Positions 47,701-56,687 of a stretch of DNA of 64,000 nucleotides are shown here, one piece after another (position 1 is the stretch's first letter; each line of letters opens with the position of its first letter). Position numbers and translations under genes: made by a program. The stretch spans positions 1,860,001 to 1,924,000 of the forward strand of contig NC_014934.1 in NCBI RefSeq assembly GCF_000186265.1, in the 5' to 3' direction. This DNA is from Cellulophaga algicola DSM 14237. GTDB taxonomy: Bacteria > Bacteroidota > Bacteroidia > Flavobacteriales > Flavobacteriaceae. The notes beneath the pieces are model-generated. The model worked only from the letters and a program-made list of their open reading frames with translations. It was not told the origin of the DNA and ran no database searches.

Positions 47701-48246
47701 AGGCTTTTCTTTTAAGCTGTTAAAACTTGCACGGCCCACTAGGGCTGTAGATTCTTCAGTGTCCTCTAGCGCAATGACAGGTTTGCTAAATTTTTTTCCA
47801 GCTTGATAAATAAACATATCTAGATACGTATCTTCTTCAAAGTTTTGTGAACTTTCATCCGATCGGTATAAAATGCTATTAATCATTTGATCTTCAAAGC
47901 CTAAATAAGCAGAGAGTTCTTCTTTTTTTGGATTTTCAATTTTAAACGTATTGGTATAAAACCCCTTAGTCATAAAACTTTCTCCAAAAGTAAATCCCAT
48001 ACTGTCTTCATTATCTAGCCAAGTATTAGGATCAGACTCTAGCGCGATTACTTCGCTATTATTTAAAGCTTCATAAAAGACATCATCTAAGCGAAAAGCA
48101 ATTTTTTTGCTCACGTGCATGGTGCCATAGAGGTAAGAGCTTTGTTTTAATCCATTTCCAGATATTTCCCAAAGAAGACTATTTTTTTCTTGAGCGTTAC
48201 TCACAAAATAGGATAAAACAAAAAAGAAGCTTAATAATAATCGCAT
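44737..48246 (-). CDS. Oversized TraB/GumN-domain exported protein
   Basis: The start is set at the ATG at 48246 (1169 residues), with a signal peptide ending VSNAQ near residue 19. Residues ~23-280 are a TraB/GumN domain: LYGTMHVSK, the VIALESDPN segment, and the closing GIGAAHLPGERGVIALLRKKGYTV. GumN proteins are usually near 290 residues and are a proposed tiki-like metallopeptidase group. Here about 880 further residues follow with no recognised domain: beta-rich segments first, then a helical part near 730-1050. It starts the minus-strand cluster. Confidence 0.82.
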   Translation of the reverse strand: MRLLLSFFFVLSYFVSNAQEKNSLLWEISGNGLKQSSYLYGTMHVSKKIAFRLDDVFYEALNNSEVIALESDPNTWLDNEDSMGFTFGESFMTKGFYTNTFKIENPKKEELSAYLGFEDQMINSILYRSDESSQNFEEDTYLDMFIYQAGKKFSKPVIALEDTEESTALVGRASFNSLKEKPAEWLQKKMQQQEPLQLLQDAYRERNINLLDSIDKGMYTPYYLQNMLYTRNNNMAIKLDSTIKRSKVFAGIGAAHLPGERGVIALLRKKGYTVKALTSKTTEKGTTLKEVFEEKIKENKYSYQTVDDSLFSISLPNKLYPIAEFSNTFYISPDLANGSFFTVNRIPTYSFLKKDAVYTIEDIDKLLFENIPGKIVAKNKIVRNGFEGIDVKNLLKNGEHQRYQIFVTPLEIIIFKMGGHGTFVTQYSDTIFNSIRFKEMNNTLKMVHSIYDDFEVEMPSNYAFTNTSRSGNRFIQGVDSKNNTYRFLKKATLHDFNYIEEDTFELKQIQHRFYQDLELKGVYKEFNHNSLKSSAVTDSLSGKKLHLMTKIKGEDYYLLGISTTDTEEAKAYFNSFTLKAPKYHETYSMVKDTALFFTTIAPVKPPKFVVNSNGYTKKDIKPYDAYSKRTVYQNKNNEAITVQLNKSHDFLMFTSIDSVWSLRKKLYSYKRFNITHEKISQNPKGYSELQLTLTDTASTRGILIKNILKGGALYELQAVIDTVSKPSKFVQEFFDNFQPLDTIISKDILADKTNQFFKALRSNDSIILNGYQFIQFEKKHIDSLKNIITEFDFKESQKNIQSYLIERLAAIDDSDAIDFYNDFYQKSYNNSSSQTKVLQAIAKKSTSESAKQLLNLMSVDLPLASSSYEIFQIFKPYMDSLPLAKKLYPEILDYSAIEEYKSSIFSLLAKLKAEGLVKPSSYKKYRKQMLNDAKIQLKRALGKSKNKNTSQHYDNFYLGKQNSVLEDYVQLLQPFAKEKEVQLFFEKLNLLEDPDIQTTKAALLASTPNAIKTEELNKLAAAINSRNLLFLKLKEAGKLSLFPKTYKTQKQLAESQLFERKNTLEEKDSIVFISQKEIIYRNKKYIGYVFKHRDGEDYDKNFKMYLSVYEDTDTLKGKPFYNNSGYRIEDTDTDEEMAALVIEEFLLRERPRAEAYRPDQGNNFGYYDY

Positions 48247-48303
48247 TGGCAATCTTGGTTTAATAATGGTTTGCGGGTGTTATAGTTACTATGTATAACG
48301 ATA

Positions 48304-49374
48304 CTATTTTGATTGTATTTTTAAATTGTCTAAATTTTTCACCAATACTCTAGTATGTGGTAAACTCTCTGGATAGTTTTTCTGTAAAAAGGAGATTAAT
48401 TTTTCACGTACTAAAACACGTAAATCCCAAGCGGTAGGAGAATCTTTTGCACTCATAAGCGCTCTAATTTCTACACTGTTTTCTTTGGAGTCTGTTACTT
48501 GTAAGACATTCACTTCGCCATCCCACAATTCTGTACTGTTTAGTACTCTAGTTAATTCTGTTCTAATTTCATCAAAGGGTACGGTATAATCGGTATATAA
48601 AAATACAGTTCCTAAAATGTCTGATGAAGTTTTGGTCCAGTTTTCAAAAGGTTTTTCAATGAAGTAGGTCGTGGGAACAATCAGACGTCTTTTGTCCCAA
48701 ATATTCACGACCACATAGGTGAGTGTAATTTCTTCTATTCGCCCCCATTCTCCTTCAACAATAACCACATCATCAATTTTAATGGGTTGGGCAATGGCAA
48801 TTTGAATTCCAGCTAAAATACTACCCAGCATTTTTTGGGCAGAAAAACCAAGTATAATTCCTGCGACCCCGGCAGATGCAAAAATACTTACACCAATTTC
48901 ACGAATACTATCAAAACTCATCAAGGCAATACCAATAGCAAAAATGATGAGTATAAAGATTACAATACGCTCTAAAATATTAAACTGGGTATATATTTTT
49001 CGAGCTCTTAAATTGTTGGAGGCATTAACGTCGTAATTTTCTATCACCTTTTGCTTAATAATTCTAATAATTGCAATTAGTAACCAGGTAATAGCGCAAA
49101 TGATTAAAAGTGTACTAATTTTTTGAAGCGCATAGGTAACTTCACTAATTCCTAAATTATCATGGATGACTCTAATTCTAATTAGAATAGCGATAAAAAG
49201 GATAAATATGGGCTTTGTTAGTCTAGAAATGCTTTTTTTATCTATTAAATATTTAGGATTTTTTCCAAAATGCCGTAAAATTTTTACAGTAATGTATTGT
49301 AAAATAGCTAGGGCTAAAAGTGCGGCAACAATATAGACCAAGACATTTGGTTTTTGTAATAGATTTTTAAACAT
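48304..49374 (-). CDS. MscS-type mechanosensitive ion channel protein
   Basis: A 356-residue membrane protein of the small-conductance mechanosensitive family. Hydrophobic segments lie near residues 12-30, 52-66, 85-108 and 134-152; the pore helix region is GVSIFASAGVAGIILGFSAQKMLGSILAGI near residues 165-195, rich in Gly and Ala as in MscS TM3. The beta domain follows with KIDDVVIVEGEWGRIEEITLTYVVV. It lies 58 bases beyond the TraB/GumN gene start, on the same strand, and relieves osmotic down-shock in relatives. Confidence 0.92.
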   Translation of the reverse strand: MFKNLLQKPNVLVYIVAALLALAILQYITVKILRHFGKNPKYLIDKKSISRLTKPIFILFIAILIRIRVIHDNLGISEVTYALQKISTLLIICAITWLLIAIIRIIKQKVIENYDVNASNNLRARKIYTQFNILERIVIFILIIFAIGIALMSFDSIREIGVSIFASAGVAGIILGFSAQKMLGSILAGIQIAIAQPIKIDDVVIVEGEWGRIEEITLTYVVVNIWDKRRLIVPTTYFIEKPFENWTKTSSDILGTVFLYTDYTVPFDEIRTELTRVLNSTELWDGEVNVLQVTDSKENSVEIRALMSAKDSPTAWDLRVLVREKLISFLQKNYPESLPHTRVLVKNLDNLKIQSK

Positions 49375-49517
49375 ATTTTTTTAGGTTTAAATTACTGTAG
49401 TTGCAACATAAGAAAACAATACTTTTTCTATGTTAAATCGCTGTGAAAATTGAATTTAACTATAATATCATAAATAAACTAATTGGTGGTTTTAAAGGAT
49501 TTAAAATTAGCATGTAG

Positions 49518-49525
49518 TATTTTTG
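49518..49525 (+). promoter_or_regulatory. Candidate -7 element of the hemH promoter
   Basis: TATTTTTG matches TAnnTTTG and lies 27 bases before the hemH ATG. The nearest upstream TTG (49483) is too far for a standard -33 element, so the assignment is tentative. Confidence 0.35.
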
Positions 49526-49552
49526 TAGTCTGAAAAAGAAAATTTAAAGATT

Positions 49553-50584
49553 ATGAAAGGAGTATTAATGGTTAATTTGGGTTCGCCAGAAAGTCCTACG
49601 GCTAAAGATGTTAAGCCGTATTTAGACGAATTTTTGATGGATGAAAGAGTAATTGACGTTCCAAATATTCTTAGAAATATCATTGTAAGAGGTATTATTC
49701 TTCAAACAAGACCTAAGAAATCTGCTGAAGCCTATGCTAAAATATGGTGGGATGAAGGTTCCCCATTGGTCGTTATTTCTGAAAGATTTGCTAAAAAAGT
49801 GAGCACCCAAATTCAGATGCCCGTGGCCTTAGGAATGCGTTATGGTAAAATGAGCATTAAAAAGGCAATGCAAGAGTTGAAAGACAAGGGTGTCGATGAT
49901 GTTATTTTAGTGCCTCTTTATCCGCATTATGCCATGTCTTCCTTTGAAACTGTTGTGGTAAAAACCATGGAAGTAAAAGATGAGTTTTTTCCAGAGATGA
50001 AAATTACCACCTTGCCTGCTTTTTATAAAAATGAAGACTATATAAAAGTCCTTTCCGAAAGCATTGCAAAACATTTAGAAGGCTTTGAGTATGATCATAT
50101 CTTGTTTTCATATCATGGAATTCCTGAACGCCACATCCGTAAATCAGACCCAACAAAATTTCATTGTAAAATAGACGGAAGCTGTTGTCAGACAAATTCT
50201 GTAGCACATAACACGTGTTACCGTCATCAATGTTATGACACTACGGAGCGTGTAAAGAAATATTTAGGTTTACCAGAAGATAAAGTAAGTGTGTCTTTTC
50301 AGTCAAGACTACCAAATGATCCCTGGTTGAAACCGTATACTGATTTTGAATTTGAGCGTTTCCCGAAAGAAGGAAAGAAACGTTTGGCTGTGATTACACC
50401 TGCGTTTGTTTCAGATTGCTTAGAAACGCTTGAGGAAATCGCTATGGAAGGTAAAGAGCAATTCCAAGAAGCAGGAGGCGACACCTATAAGCATATTCCT
50501 TGTTTAAATGATGATGATTCATGGGTTTCTGTGATGGCAGAATGGTTAAATAACTGGGAAAAAACTGAAAAACTGCCTGTATAA
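49553..50584 (+). CDS. hemH: Ferrochelatase
   Basis: A 343-residue HemH that inserts Fe2+ into protoporphyrin IX. The catalytic His is H188 in the SYHGIPERHIRK motif, and the conserved Glu lies in the DCLETLEEIAMEG segment near residue 283. A cysteine-rich stretch (C205, C211, C212, C222, C227) follows the catalytic His and may hold an Fe-S cluster, as some bacterial ferrochelatases do. It overlaps the MATE gene by one base. Confidence 0.97.
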   Translation: MKGVLMVNLGSPESPTAKDVKPYLDEFLMDERVIDVPNILRNIIVRGIILQTRPKKSAEAYAKIWWDEGSPLVVISERFAKKVSTQIQMPVALGMRYGKMSIKKAMQELKDKGVDDVILVPLYPHYAMSSFETVVVKTMEVKDEFFPEMKITTLPAFYKNEDYIKVLSESIAKHLEGFEYDHILFSYHGIPERHIRKSDPTKFHCKIDGSCCQTNSVAHNTCYRHQCYDTTERVKKYLGLPEDKVSVSFQSRLPNDPWLKPYTDFEFERFPKEGKKRLAVITPAFVSDCLETLEEIAMEGKEQFQEAGGDTYKHIPCLNDDDSWVSVMAEWLNNWEKTEKLPV

Positions 50585-51960
50585 TGGCAAAAGTCTCCGC
50601 TGATCAACTCGGATCTGAATCTATAGGTAAATTACTTGTAAAACAGGCTGTACCTGCATCCATTGGTATCTTAGTGATGTCTCTTAATGTGTTGGTAGAT
50701 TCCATCTTTGTTGGAAATTGGATTGGTTCTATTGCTATTGCGGCAATAAATGTAGTATTACCTGTTTCTTTTTTTATTGCAGCATTGGGGATGTCCGTCG
50801 GGATTGGCGGGTCTAGTATTATCTCCCGTGCCCTAGGGGCAAATAACAGAGAAAAAGCATTAAAAACATTCGGGAATCAAATAGCGCTGACCCTTTTAAT
50901 AACCATCATTATGGTTATTTTAGGGTTAACGTATGTTGATTCTATTATCCCTGCATTTGGGGGAAAGGGTAGAATATTTGATCCCGCAAAAGTCTACTAT
51001 ACTATTGTTTTATACGGAGTGCCTTTTCTAGCCCTTTGTATGATGGGCAATACGGTGATTAGAGCAGAAGGGAAACCTAAATTTGCGATGATTGCGATGA
51101 TTATTCCTTCCATTGGAAATCTGGTGATGGATTATATCTTCATCTATATTTTTGATTGGGGAATGGCTGGAGCCGCATGGGCAACTACTATTGGGTATGT
51201 GTTATGTTTTTCCTATGTGCTCTATTTCTTCATCTCGAAAAACTCAGAACTTAAAATTGGGTGGCATCACTTAAAATTTCATCTTCCTATTTTAAAGGAA
51301 ATAGGTTCCTTAGGGTTTGTAACCTTGGCAAGGCAGGCAACGACGAGTATTGTTTATTTATTGATGAACAATATACTGTTTGGTTTAGGAGGTGAAGCAA
51401 TGGTCGCCGTTTACGCTATTGTAGGCAGGATGTTGATGTTTGCACTTTTTCCTGTATTTGGAGTAACACAAGGTTTTTTGCCTATTGCCGGTTTTAATTA
51501 TGGAGCAGGAAAATACCAAAGGGTACGAGAAAGTATTTCTACAGCAATAAAATATGCAGCAATCATGGCAAGCGTTGTTTTTGTTGGATTAATGATTTTT
51601 CCTGCCGAAATAGCATCTTTGTTTTTAAGTTCTAAAGAAGGAATTTCTGCAAGTGAATTAGCTGTAAATGCTTATGTTTTAGAACATACACCCACAGCTA
51701 TGCGCTTGGTATTTGCTGCAACGCCAATTATCGCCTTACAATTAATTGGTGCTGCGTATTTCCAAGCGATAGGGAAAGCTATTCCTGCACTTCTATTAAC
51801 CCTCACAAGACAAGGATTCTTTTTTATACCGTTAATTATAATTTTACCAAATTATTTGGGAGAGCTAGGGGTGTGGTTAGCATTTCCTATTGCAGATGTA
51901 CTCGCAACGATGATCACTGGGTATTATTTAAGAAAAGAGATGAAAAAAGAATTAAGCTAA
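50584..51960 (+). CDS. MATE-family efflux transporter
   Basis: A 458-residue protein with about twelve hydrophobic segments in two related halves, the MATE arrangement of Na+- or H+-coupled drug or metabolite antiporters. The N-terminal segment GKLLVKQAVPASIGILVMSL and the ISRALGANNREKALKT loop near residue 80 match the family. It overlaps the hemH stop by one base (TAATG), so the two are translationally coupled. Porphyrin or heme export is possible from context only. Confidence 0.93.
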   Translation: MAKVSADQLGSESIGKLLVKQAVPASIGILVMSLNVLVDSIFVGNWIGSIAIAAINVVLPVSFFIAALGMSVGIGGSSIISRALGANNREKALKTFGNQIALTLLITIIMVILGLTYVDSIIPAFGGKGRIFDPAKVYYTIVLYGVPFLALCMMGNTVIRAEGKPKFAMIAMIIPSIGNLVMDYIFIYIFDWGMAGAAWATTIGYVLCFSYVLYFFISKNSELKIGWHHLKFHLPILKEIGSLGFVTLARQATTSIVYLLMNNILFGLGGEAMVAVYAIVGRMLMFALFPVFGVTQGFLPIAGFNYGAGKYQRVRESISTAIKYAAIMASVVFVGLMIFPAEIASLFLSSKEGISASELAVNAYVLEHTPTAMRLVFAATPIIALQLIGAAYFQAIGKAIPALLLTLTRQGFFFIPLIIILPNYLGELGVWLAFPIADVLATMITGYYLRKEMKKELS

Positions 51961-51963
51961 ACA

Positions 51964-52782
51964 TTAGTTTAAAATAATACCTTCATAAGATTGCTTTATA
52001 AACGCTTCGCCATACGTGCGTTCTAACCTCCTGATTGCAAAATGTGCGTGCGCCATGCGTTGAAAATGGTGAATAAATGCCAAGTTTATAGCACCTCCAC
52101 CGGCGGCACCCAAAATAGGAATGGCTTGCGCTACAAATTTTTCAGAAACTTGTATGCTGAATCTAGAGGCAATAGCGCCTAAAATTTGCAATAATGGATT
52201 AGAACTTCCCTTTAACATTCCGCCTACTAATTTACTCGCACCACTTGTTGCTCCTTTAACAGTAGTGTTTAGTGTAATTCGAGTCGCATAGTACAAAGTT
52301 TCTAGATGGTCATCGTGTTTGCTTTTTCCTCCTAGGGCAAAAACCTGTAAGCAGGCTAATTGTGTATCTAATTCCGTTAGGTCTTCCCCTTCACTACGGG
52401 CAATATCCATAATAGAACGCATCATAAATTTCGTGGCAACGGCCAAATCTGCAGAAAAAGCAATTACTCCAAAAGTACCCCCTAAAATACCCGAAGAAGT
52501 AACGAGTGCTTTATACGCATTGTTTAAAGGTGCTGTTACTGGCTTATTTGTTTTCATCGATAGCAAATTTGTTTTTACTACTTTTTGTAACGCATTGTAA
52601 CTAGCTTCTTGCAACCATTTTTGTTGCTTTTGAGGAAGCAATTCCACTTTATTCTGAATAATATTTCCAACACTATTTAAACCTTTCATGGCCCAGCCAA
52701 TTTCTTCCATCTGCTGTTTTGCATGGGTTAGAATTTTTAAATCGCTTTCCGTGAGTTTAGTATTTGAGATGAGTCTTGACAT
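51964..52782 (-). CDS. EcsC family protein
   Basis: A 272-residue EcsC-type protein. It has a helical N-terminus, a glycine-rich hydrophobic stretch near residues 95-115 (LVTSSGILGGTFGVIAFSADL), and a second near residues 215-235 (AIPILGAAGGGAINLAFIHHF). The gene is convergent with the MATE gene, three bases apart. EcsC in Bacillus is linked to an ABC exporter, but this protein stands alone here and its role is unknown. Confidence 0.85.
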   Translation of the reverse strand: MSRLISNTKLTESDLKILTHAKQQMEEIGWAMKGLNSVGNIIQNKVELLPQKQQKWLQEASYNALQKVVKTNLLSMKTNKPVTAPLNNAYKALVTSSGILGGTFGVIAFSADLAVATKFMMRSIMDIARSEGEDLTELDTQLACLQVFALGGKSKHDDHLETLYYATRITLNTTVKGATSGASKLVGGMLKGSSNPLLQILGAIASRFSIQVSEKFVAQAIPILGAAGGGAINLAFIHHFQRMAHAHFAIRRLERTYGEAFIKQSYEGIILN

Positions 52783-52934
52783 ATGTTCAGAAATTTAATA
52801 CTGTAGGCTATAAGTAGTGAAAAGTACACAATTGTTACTTCTTTTTAGAAACTTCATACCGATAAAGGAAATTATATTTTCAGTTACGTCCAAAACTCCT
52901 TAATTTAGAAACGACTAATTTCAATGAACATACA

Positions 52935-55900
52935 ATGAAAACCAACTACCTCAAAAGTGGCATGATCATGCTATTACTTTGTGTTTTGCCGCTAACGGCT
53001 TTGGCACAAAAAAAGAAAAAATCAAAACAAATCACTACTCAAATTCCAGAGACGCTATATTCTAGTTTGGAATATAGGTTGTTAGGACCGTTTCGTGGGG
53101 GTCGTTCTGCTGCCGTAACCGGGGTTCCAGGGCAGCCAAATTTATTTTATTTTGGAGCAACCGGCGGTGGTGTATGGAAAACTACAACAGGTGGTAGGGA
53201 ATGGGAGAATATTTCTGATGGTTTTTTTGGAGGTAGCATTGGGGCTATTGAGGTTTCTAAAAGCGACCCGAATGTGATTTATGTAGGGGGTGGTGAAAAA
53301 ACACTTCGTGGTAATGTGTCTTCTGGATACGGCGTTTGGAAAACCGAAAATGCAGGAAAAACATGGACATCTGTGGGACTCGAGAAAAGTAGGCATGTGC
53401 CTAGACTCCGAGTGCATCCAACCAATTCTGATATTGTTTACGCAGCGGTTTTAGGTAATATTTATAAACCAACACAAGAACGTGGTATTTACAAAAGTAT
53501 AGACGGTGGTAAAAATTGGAAAAAAACACTTTTTGTAAATGACCAAGCAGGAGCTGTAGATTTGGTGTTTGACCCTAATAATCCTAGGATTTTGTATGCT
53601 TCTACGTGGCGTGCAGAACGTACACCTTATAGTTTAAGTAGTGGTGGTGATGGCTCTGCTCTGTGGAAAAGTACAGATAGTGGGGAAACTTGGGCAGAGA
53701 TTTCTAAAAATGAAGGCTTCCCAAAAGATACTTTAGGGATTATTGGGGTAACTGTTTCTCCGAAAAATTCTGATCGCGTATGGGCTATTGTAGAGAATAA
53801 AGAAAAAGGAGGCTTGTACCGCAGTGATGATGGAGGTAAAAAATGGACGCAAGTTAATGATGAGCGCAAATTACGCCAACGTGCTTGGTATTATACACGT
53901 CTGTATGCAGATACAGAAGATGAAGATGTAGTGTATGTGTTAAATGTAAATTACCATAAGTCTAGTGATGGTGGAAAATCGTTTTCTACGTTTAATGCGC
54001 CACATGGAGATCATCATGATCTTTGGATAGCTCCAGAAAATTCTAAACGAATGATTATTGGTGATGATGGTGGTGCGCAAATTTCTTATGATGGTGGCGA
54101 AACGTGGAGTACCTATTACAACCAGCCTACCGCACAATTTTATAGAGTGACTACAGACAACGCTTTTCCCTATCGGATTTATGCAGCGCAGCAAGATAAT
54201 TCTACGCTTCGGATTAACCACAGGAGTGACGGGCGTAGTATAGATGATAATGATTGGGAAGAAACGGCAGGGGGAGAGTCTGCTTGGATTGCCGTGGACC
54301 CTAAAAATGATGATATTGTTTATGGTGGTAGTTATGATGGTTTTTTAACGCGCGTAAATCATAAAACAAAAACAGTAAGAGGTATAAATGTATGGCCAGA
54401 CAACCCTATGGGTGCTGGTGCGGAGGCTATGAAGTATCGTTTTCAATGGAATTTCCCGATCATCTTCAGCAAGCATAATCCTAAAAAATTATATACTTTT
54501 TCTAACCATGTACATGTTTCAGAAAATGAGGGACAAAGCTGGACCCTTTTGAGTGATGATTTAACTAGAAATGATCCTACTAAACTAGGCTCTAGCGGTG
54601 GGCCCATAACACAAGATAATACGAGTGTAGAATATTACTGTACCATTTTTGCGGCTAATGAAAGTCCGCTTAAAGAAGGTTTGCTTTGGGTAGGTAGTGA
54701 TGATGGTTTGGTGCATGTCACTAAAGATGGTGGTACTTCTTGGACTAATGTTACTCCTACAAATATGCCAGAATGGGCGATGATCAATAGTATTGAGCCT
54801 TCGGCCTTTGATGCTGGTACCTGTTATGTTGCCGCAACGCGGTATAAATTGGGCGACTTTGAACCTTACCTATATAAAACTACAGATTACGGAAAAACTT
54901 GGAGTACAATTACAAACGGAATTGCTAAAGAGCATTTCACCAGAGTAGTGCGCGAAGATCCTAAAAGAAAAGGACTGCTTTATGCGGGTACGGAAACAGG
55001 AATGTATATTTCTTTTGATGATGGTGCCAACTGGAATCCGTTTCAAATGAACCTTCCTATTGTGCCTATTACAGATCTAGCGATTAAGGATGATAATTTA
55101 ATAGTAGCTACACAAGGAAGAAGCTTATGGATTATTGATGACTTAACGGTACTGCATCAACTTAATACTTCTGATAAAGATAAAGCGACTATTTTATTTC
55201 AACCTAAAGACGCTTATAGGACAAAAGGGGGTGCAAGTAAAAAGGCATCTAAAACAGCTGGTCAGAATCACCCTAATGGGGTAATTACACATTTCTATTT
55301 AAATAGTTTAAATGAAAAAGACAGTATCGCCCTAACGTATTTAAGCATGAAAGGAGATACCCTAGCATCTTTTTCAAATTCAACAAAAGATAAAGACAAG
55401 AAATTAGACCTTAAAAAAGGAGGGAATACCCACGTGTGGGATACACGCGGAAAAGGAGCTAAAGAATTAGATGGGATGATTTTATGGTGGGCTAATTTAG
55501 ACGGAGCAAAAGCAGTTCCTGGAGCGTACCAAGTAAGCTTGTCTGTTAATGGAAAAAGTAGCACAGAAGCATTTAAAATTTTACCGGATCCTAGAGCAGA
55601 AGCTTCTGTAGCAGCTATGCAAAAGCAGTTTGATTTTATCACGGATATTAATACCACCATTGAGCGTGCGCATACCTCTATTGAAAAAATTAGAACAATT
55701 ACCAAGCAGCTAGATGCTTTTTCAAAGCAATATGAAGGCAAGGAGCAAACAAAGGCTTTATTGGAGAAAGCCAAAGCAATGAAAGAGAAATTTGGCGAAG
55801 TAGAAAAGGCCTTGTATCAAACGCAAAACAGAAGCGGACAAGACCCGTTGAACTTTCCTATTAAGCTCACCAATAAATTAGGGCATTTAAATAGCTTGGT

Positions 55901-56072
55901 GGCTATTGATGATTTTCCGCCTACGGCACAAGATATTGTAGTTAAAAATGAATTGACTGCCGAAATAAAAGCACAATTAAGTACTTTTGATGCGCTGATA
56001 GGTAAGGAGATGAAACAGTTTAATGAAGAATTCAATCAGCTAAAACTTAACTATTTATTTGTAGAGGAATAA
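52935..56072 (+). CDS. Exported sortilin/VPS10-type beta-propeller protein
   Basis: A 1045-residue protein with a signal peptide ending ALAQ near residue 25. Residues ~35-760 contain many BNR/Asp-box-like repeats (for example SDGGKTWTQV-type and TDYGKTWSTI), as in sortilin/VPS10 ten-blade propellers often mislabelled glycosyl hydrolase. A linker and a helical C-terminal region (~900-1045) follow. No sorting domain of type IX is evident, so a periplasmic or outer-membrane-surface site is likely. Its stop overlaps the hemJ start. Confidence 0.85.
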   Translation: MKTNYLKSGMIMLLLCVLPLTALAQKKKKSKQITTQIPETLYSSLEYRLLGPFRGGRSAAVTGVPGQPNLFYFGATGGGVWKTTTGGREWENISDGFFGGSIGAIEVSKSDPNVIYVGGGEKTLRGNVSSGYGVWKTENAGKTWTSVGLEKSRHVPRLRVHPTNSDIVYAAVLGNIYKPTQERGIYKSIDGGKNWKKTLFVNDQAGAVDLVFDPNNPRILYASTWRAERTPYSLSSGGDGSALWKSTDSGETWAEISKNEGFPKDTLGIIGVTVSPKNSDRVWAIVENKEKGGLYRSDDGGKKWTQVNDERKLRQRAWYYTRLYADTEDEDVVYVLNVNYHKSSDGGKSFSTFNAPHGDHHDLWIAPENSKRMIIGDDGGAQISYDGGETWSTYYNQPTAQFYRVTTDNAFPYRIYAAQQDNSTLRINHRSDGRSIDDNDWEETAGGESAWIAVDPKNDDIVYGGSYDGFLTRVNHKTKTVRGINVWPDNPMGAGAEAMKYRFQWNFPIIFSKHNPKKLYTFSNHVHVSENEGQSWTLLSDDLTRNDPTKLGSSGGPITQDNTSVEYYCTIFAANESPLKEGLLWVGSDDGLVHVTKDGGTSWTNVTPTNMPEWAMINSIEPSAFDAGTCYVAATRYKLGDFEPYLYKTTDYGKTWSTITNGIAKEHFTRVVREDPKRKGLLYAGTETGMYISFDDGANWNPFQMNLPIVPITDLAIKDDNLIVATQGRSLWIIDDLTVLHQLNTSDKDKATILFQPKDAYRTKGGASKKASKTAGQNHPNGVITHFYLNSLNEKDSIALTYLSMKGDTLASFSNSTKDKDKKLDLKKGGNTHVWDTRGKGAKELDGMILWWANLDGAKAVPGAYQVSLSVNGKSSTEAFKILPDPRAEASVAAMQKQFDFITDINTTIERAHTSIEKIRTITKQLDAFSKQYEGKEQTKALLEKAKAMKEKFGEVEKALYQTQNRSGQDPLNFPIKLTNKLGHLNSLVAIDDFPPTAQDIVVKNELTAEIKAQLSTFDALIGKEMKQFNEEFNQLKLNYLFVEE

Positions 56073-56623
56073 TGACAGAACTATACGGTTATATAAAAGC
56101 ATTGCATTTAATTTTTGTAATCACATGGTTTGCGGGGCTTTTTTATGTTCCTAGGCTATTTATAAACCATATAGAAGCTTCCTTAAGACCTTCTCCAGAA
56201 AAAGAAATATTAACAAAAGAGTTTAAATTAATGACCAAAAGGCTATGGTATATCATTACCTGGCCTTCGGCCATTTTAGCCGTGCTATTTGCAATTTGGT
56301 TGTTAGTACTCTTTCCGGGTTGGTTGCAACAACCGTGGATGCATGTAAAATTGACGTTTGTAGTACTGCTTATTTTATATCACCTTAAAAACCATCAAAT
56401 ATTTAAGCAATTACAGCGAGACGAAATTAAGTACACAGCTAACTTTATGCGTATTTGGAATGAGGGTGCTACCATTATTTTATTTGCTATTGTTTTTTTA
56501 GTGGTGTTAAAAAGTACCATTAGTTGGGTTTACGGCGTTGTAGGGATACTTACTTTAGGTATTTTACTAATGTTAGGCATAAAATTATACAAACGCATCC
56601 GTGATAAAAACCCCGATGCATAG
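56072..56623 (+). CDS. hemJ: HemJ-type protoporphyrinogen IX oxidase
   Basis: A 183-residue membrane protein of the HemJ (UPF0093) family, which oxidises protoporphyrinogen IX to protoporphyrin IX in the inner membrane. The N-terminal ALHLIFVITWFAGLFYVPRLF segment holds the conserved His (H12) and the WFAG motif; three more hydrophobic segments lie near 55-80, 90-108 and 130-172. Its ATG overlaps the stop of the propeller gene (TAATG). It supplies the step between HemF and HemH, both encoded in this window. Confidence 0.9.
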   Translation: MTELYGYIKALHLIFVITWFAGLFYVPRLFINHIEASLRPSPEKEILTKEFKLMTKRLWYIITWPSAILAVLFAIWLLVLFPGWLQQPWMHVKLTFVVLLILYHLKNHQIFKQLQRDEIKYTANFMRIWNEGATIILFAIVFLVVLKSTISWVYGVVGILTLGILLMLGIKLYKRIRDKNPDA

Positions 56624-56687
56624 CAGTAAGTGTGTTTCAGCATCTTTTGGTGTGATTCTTGTTACCTTTAAAATCAAATAACAAAGA

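Noticed and set aside
55295-55774. 159-codon minus-strand frame
   Set aside because: Antisense to the propeller gene; no start context or homology.
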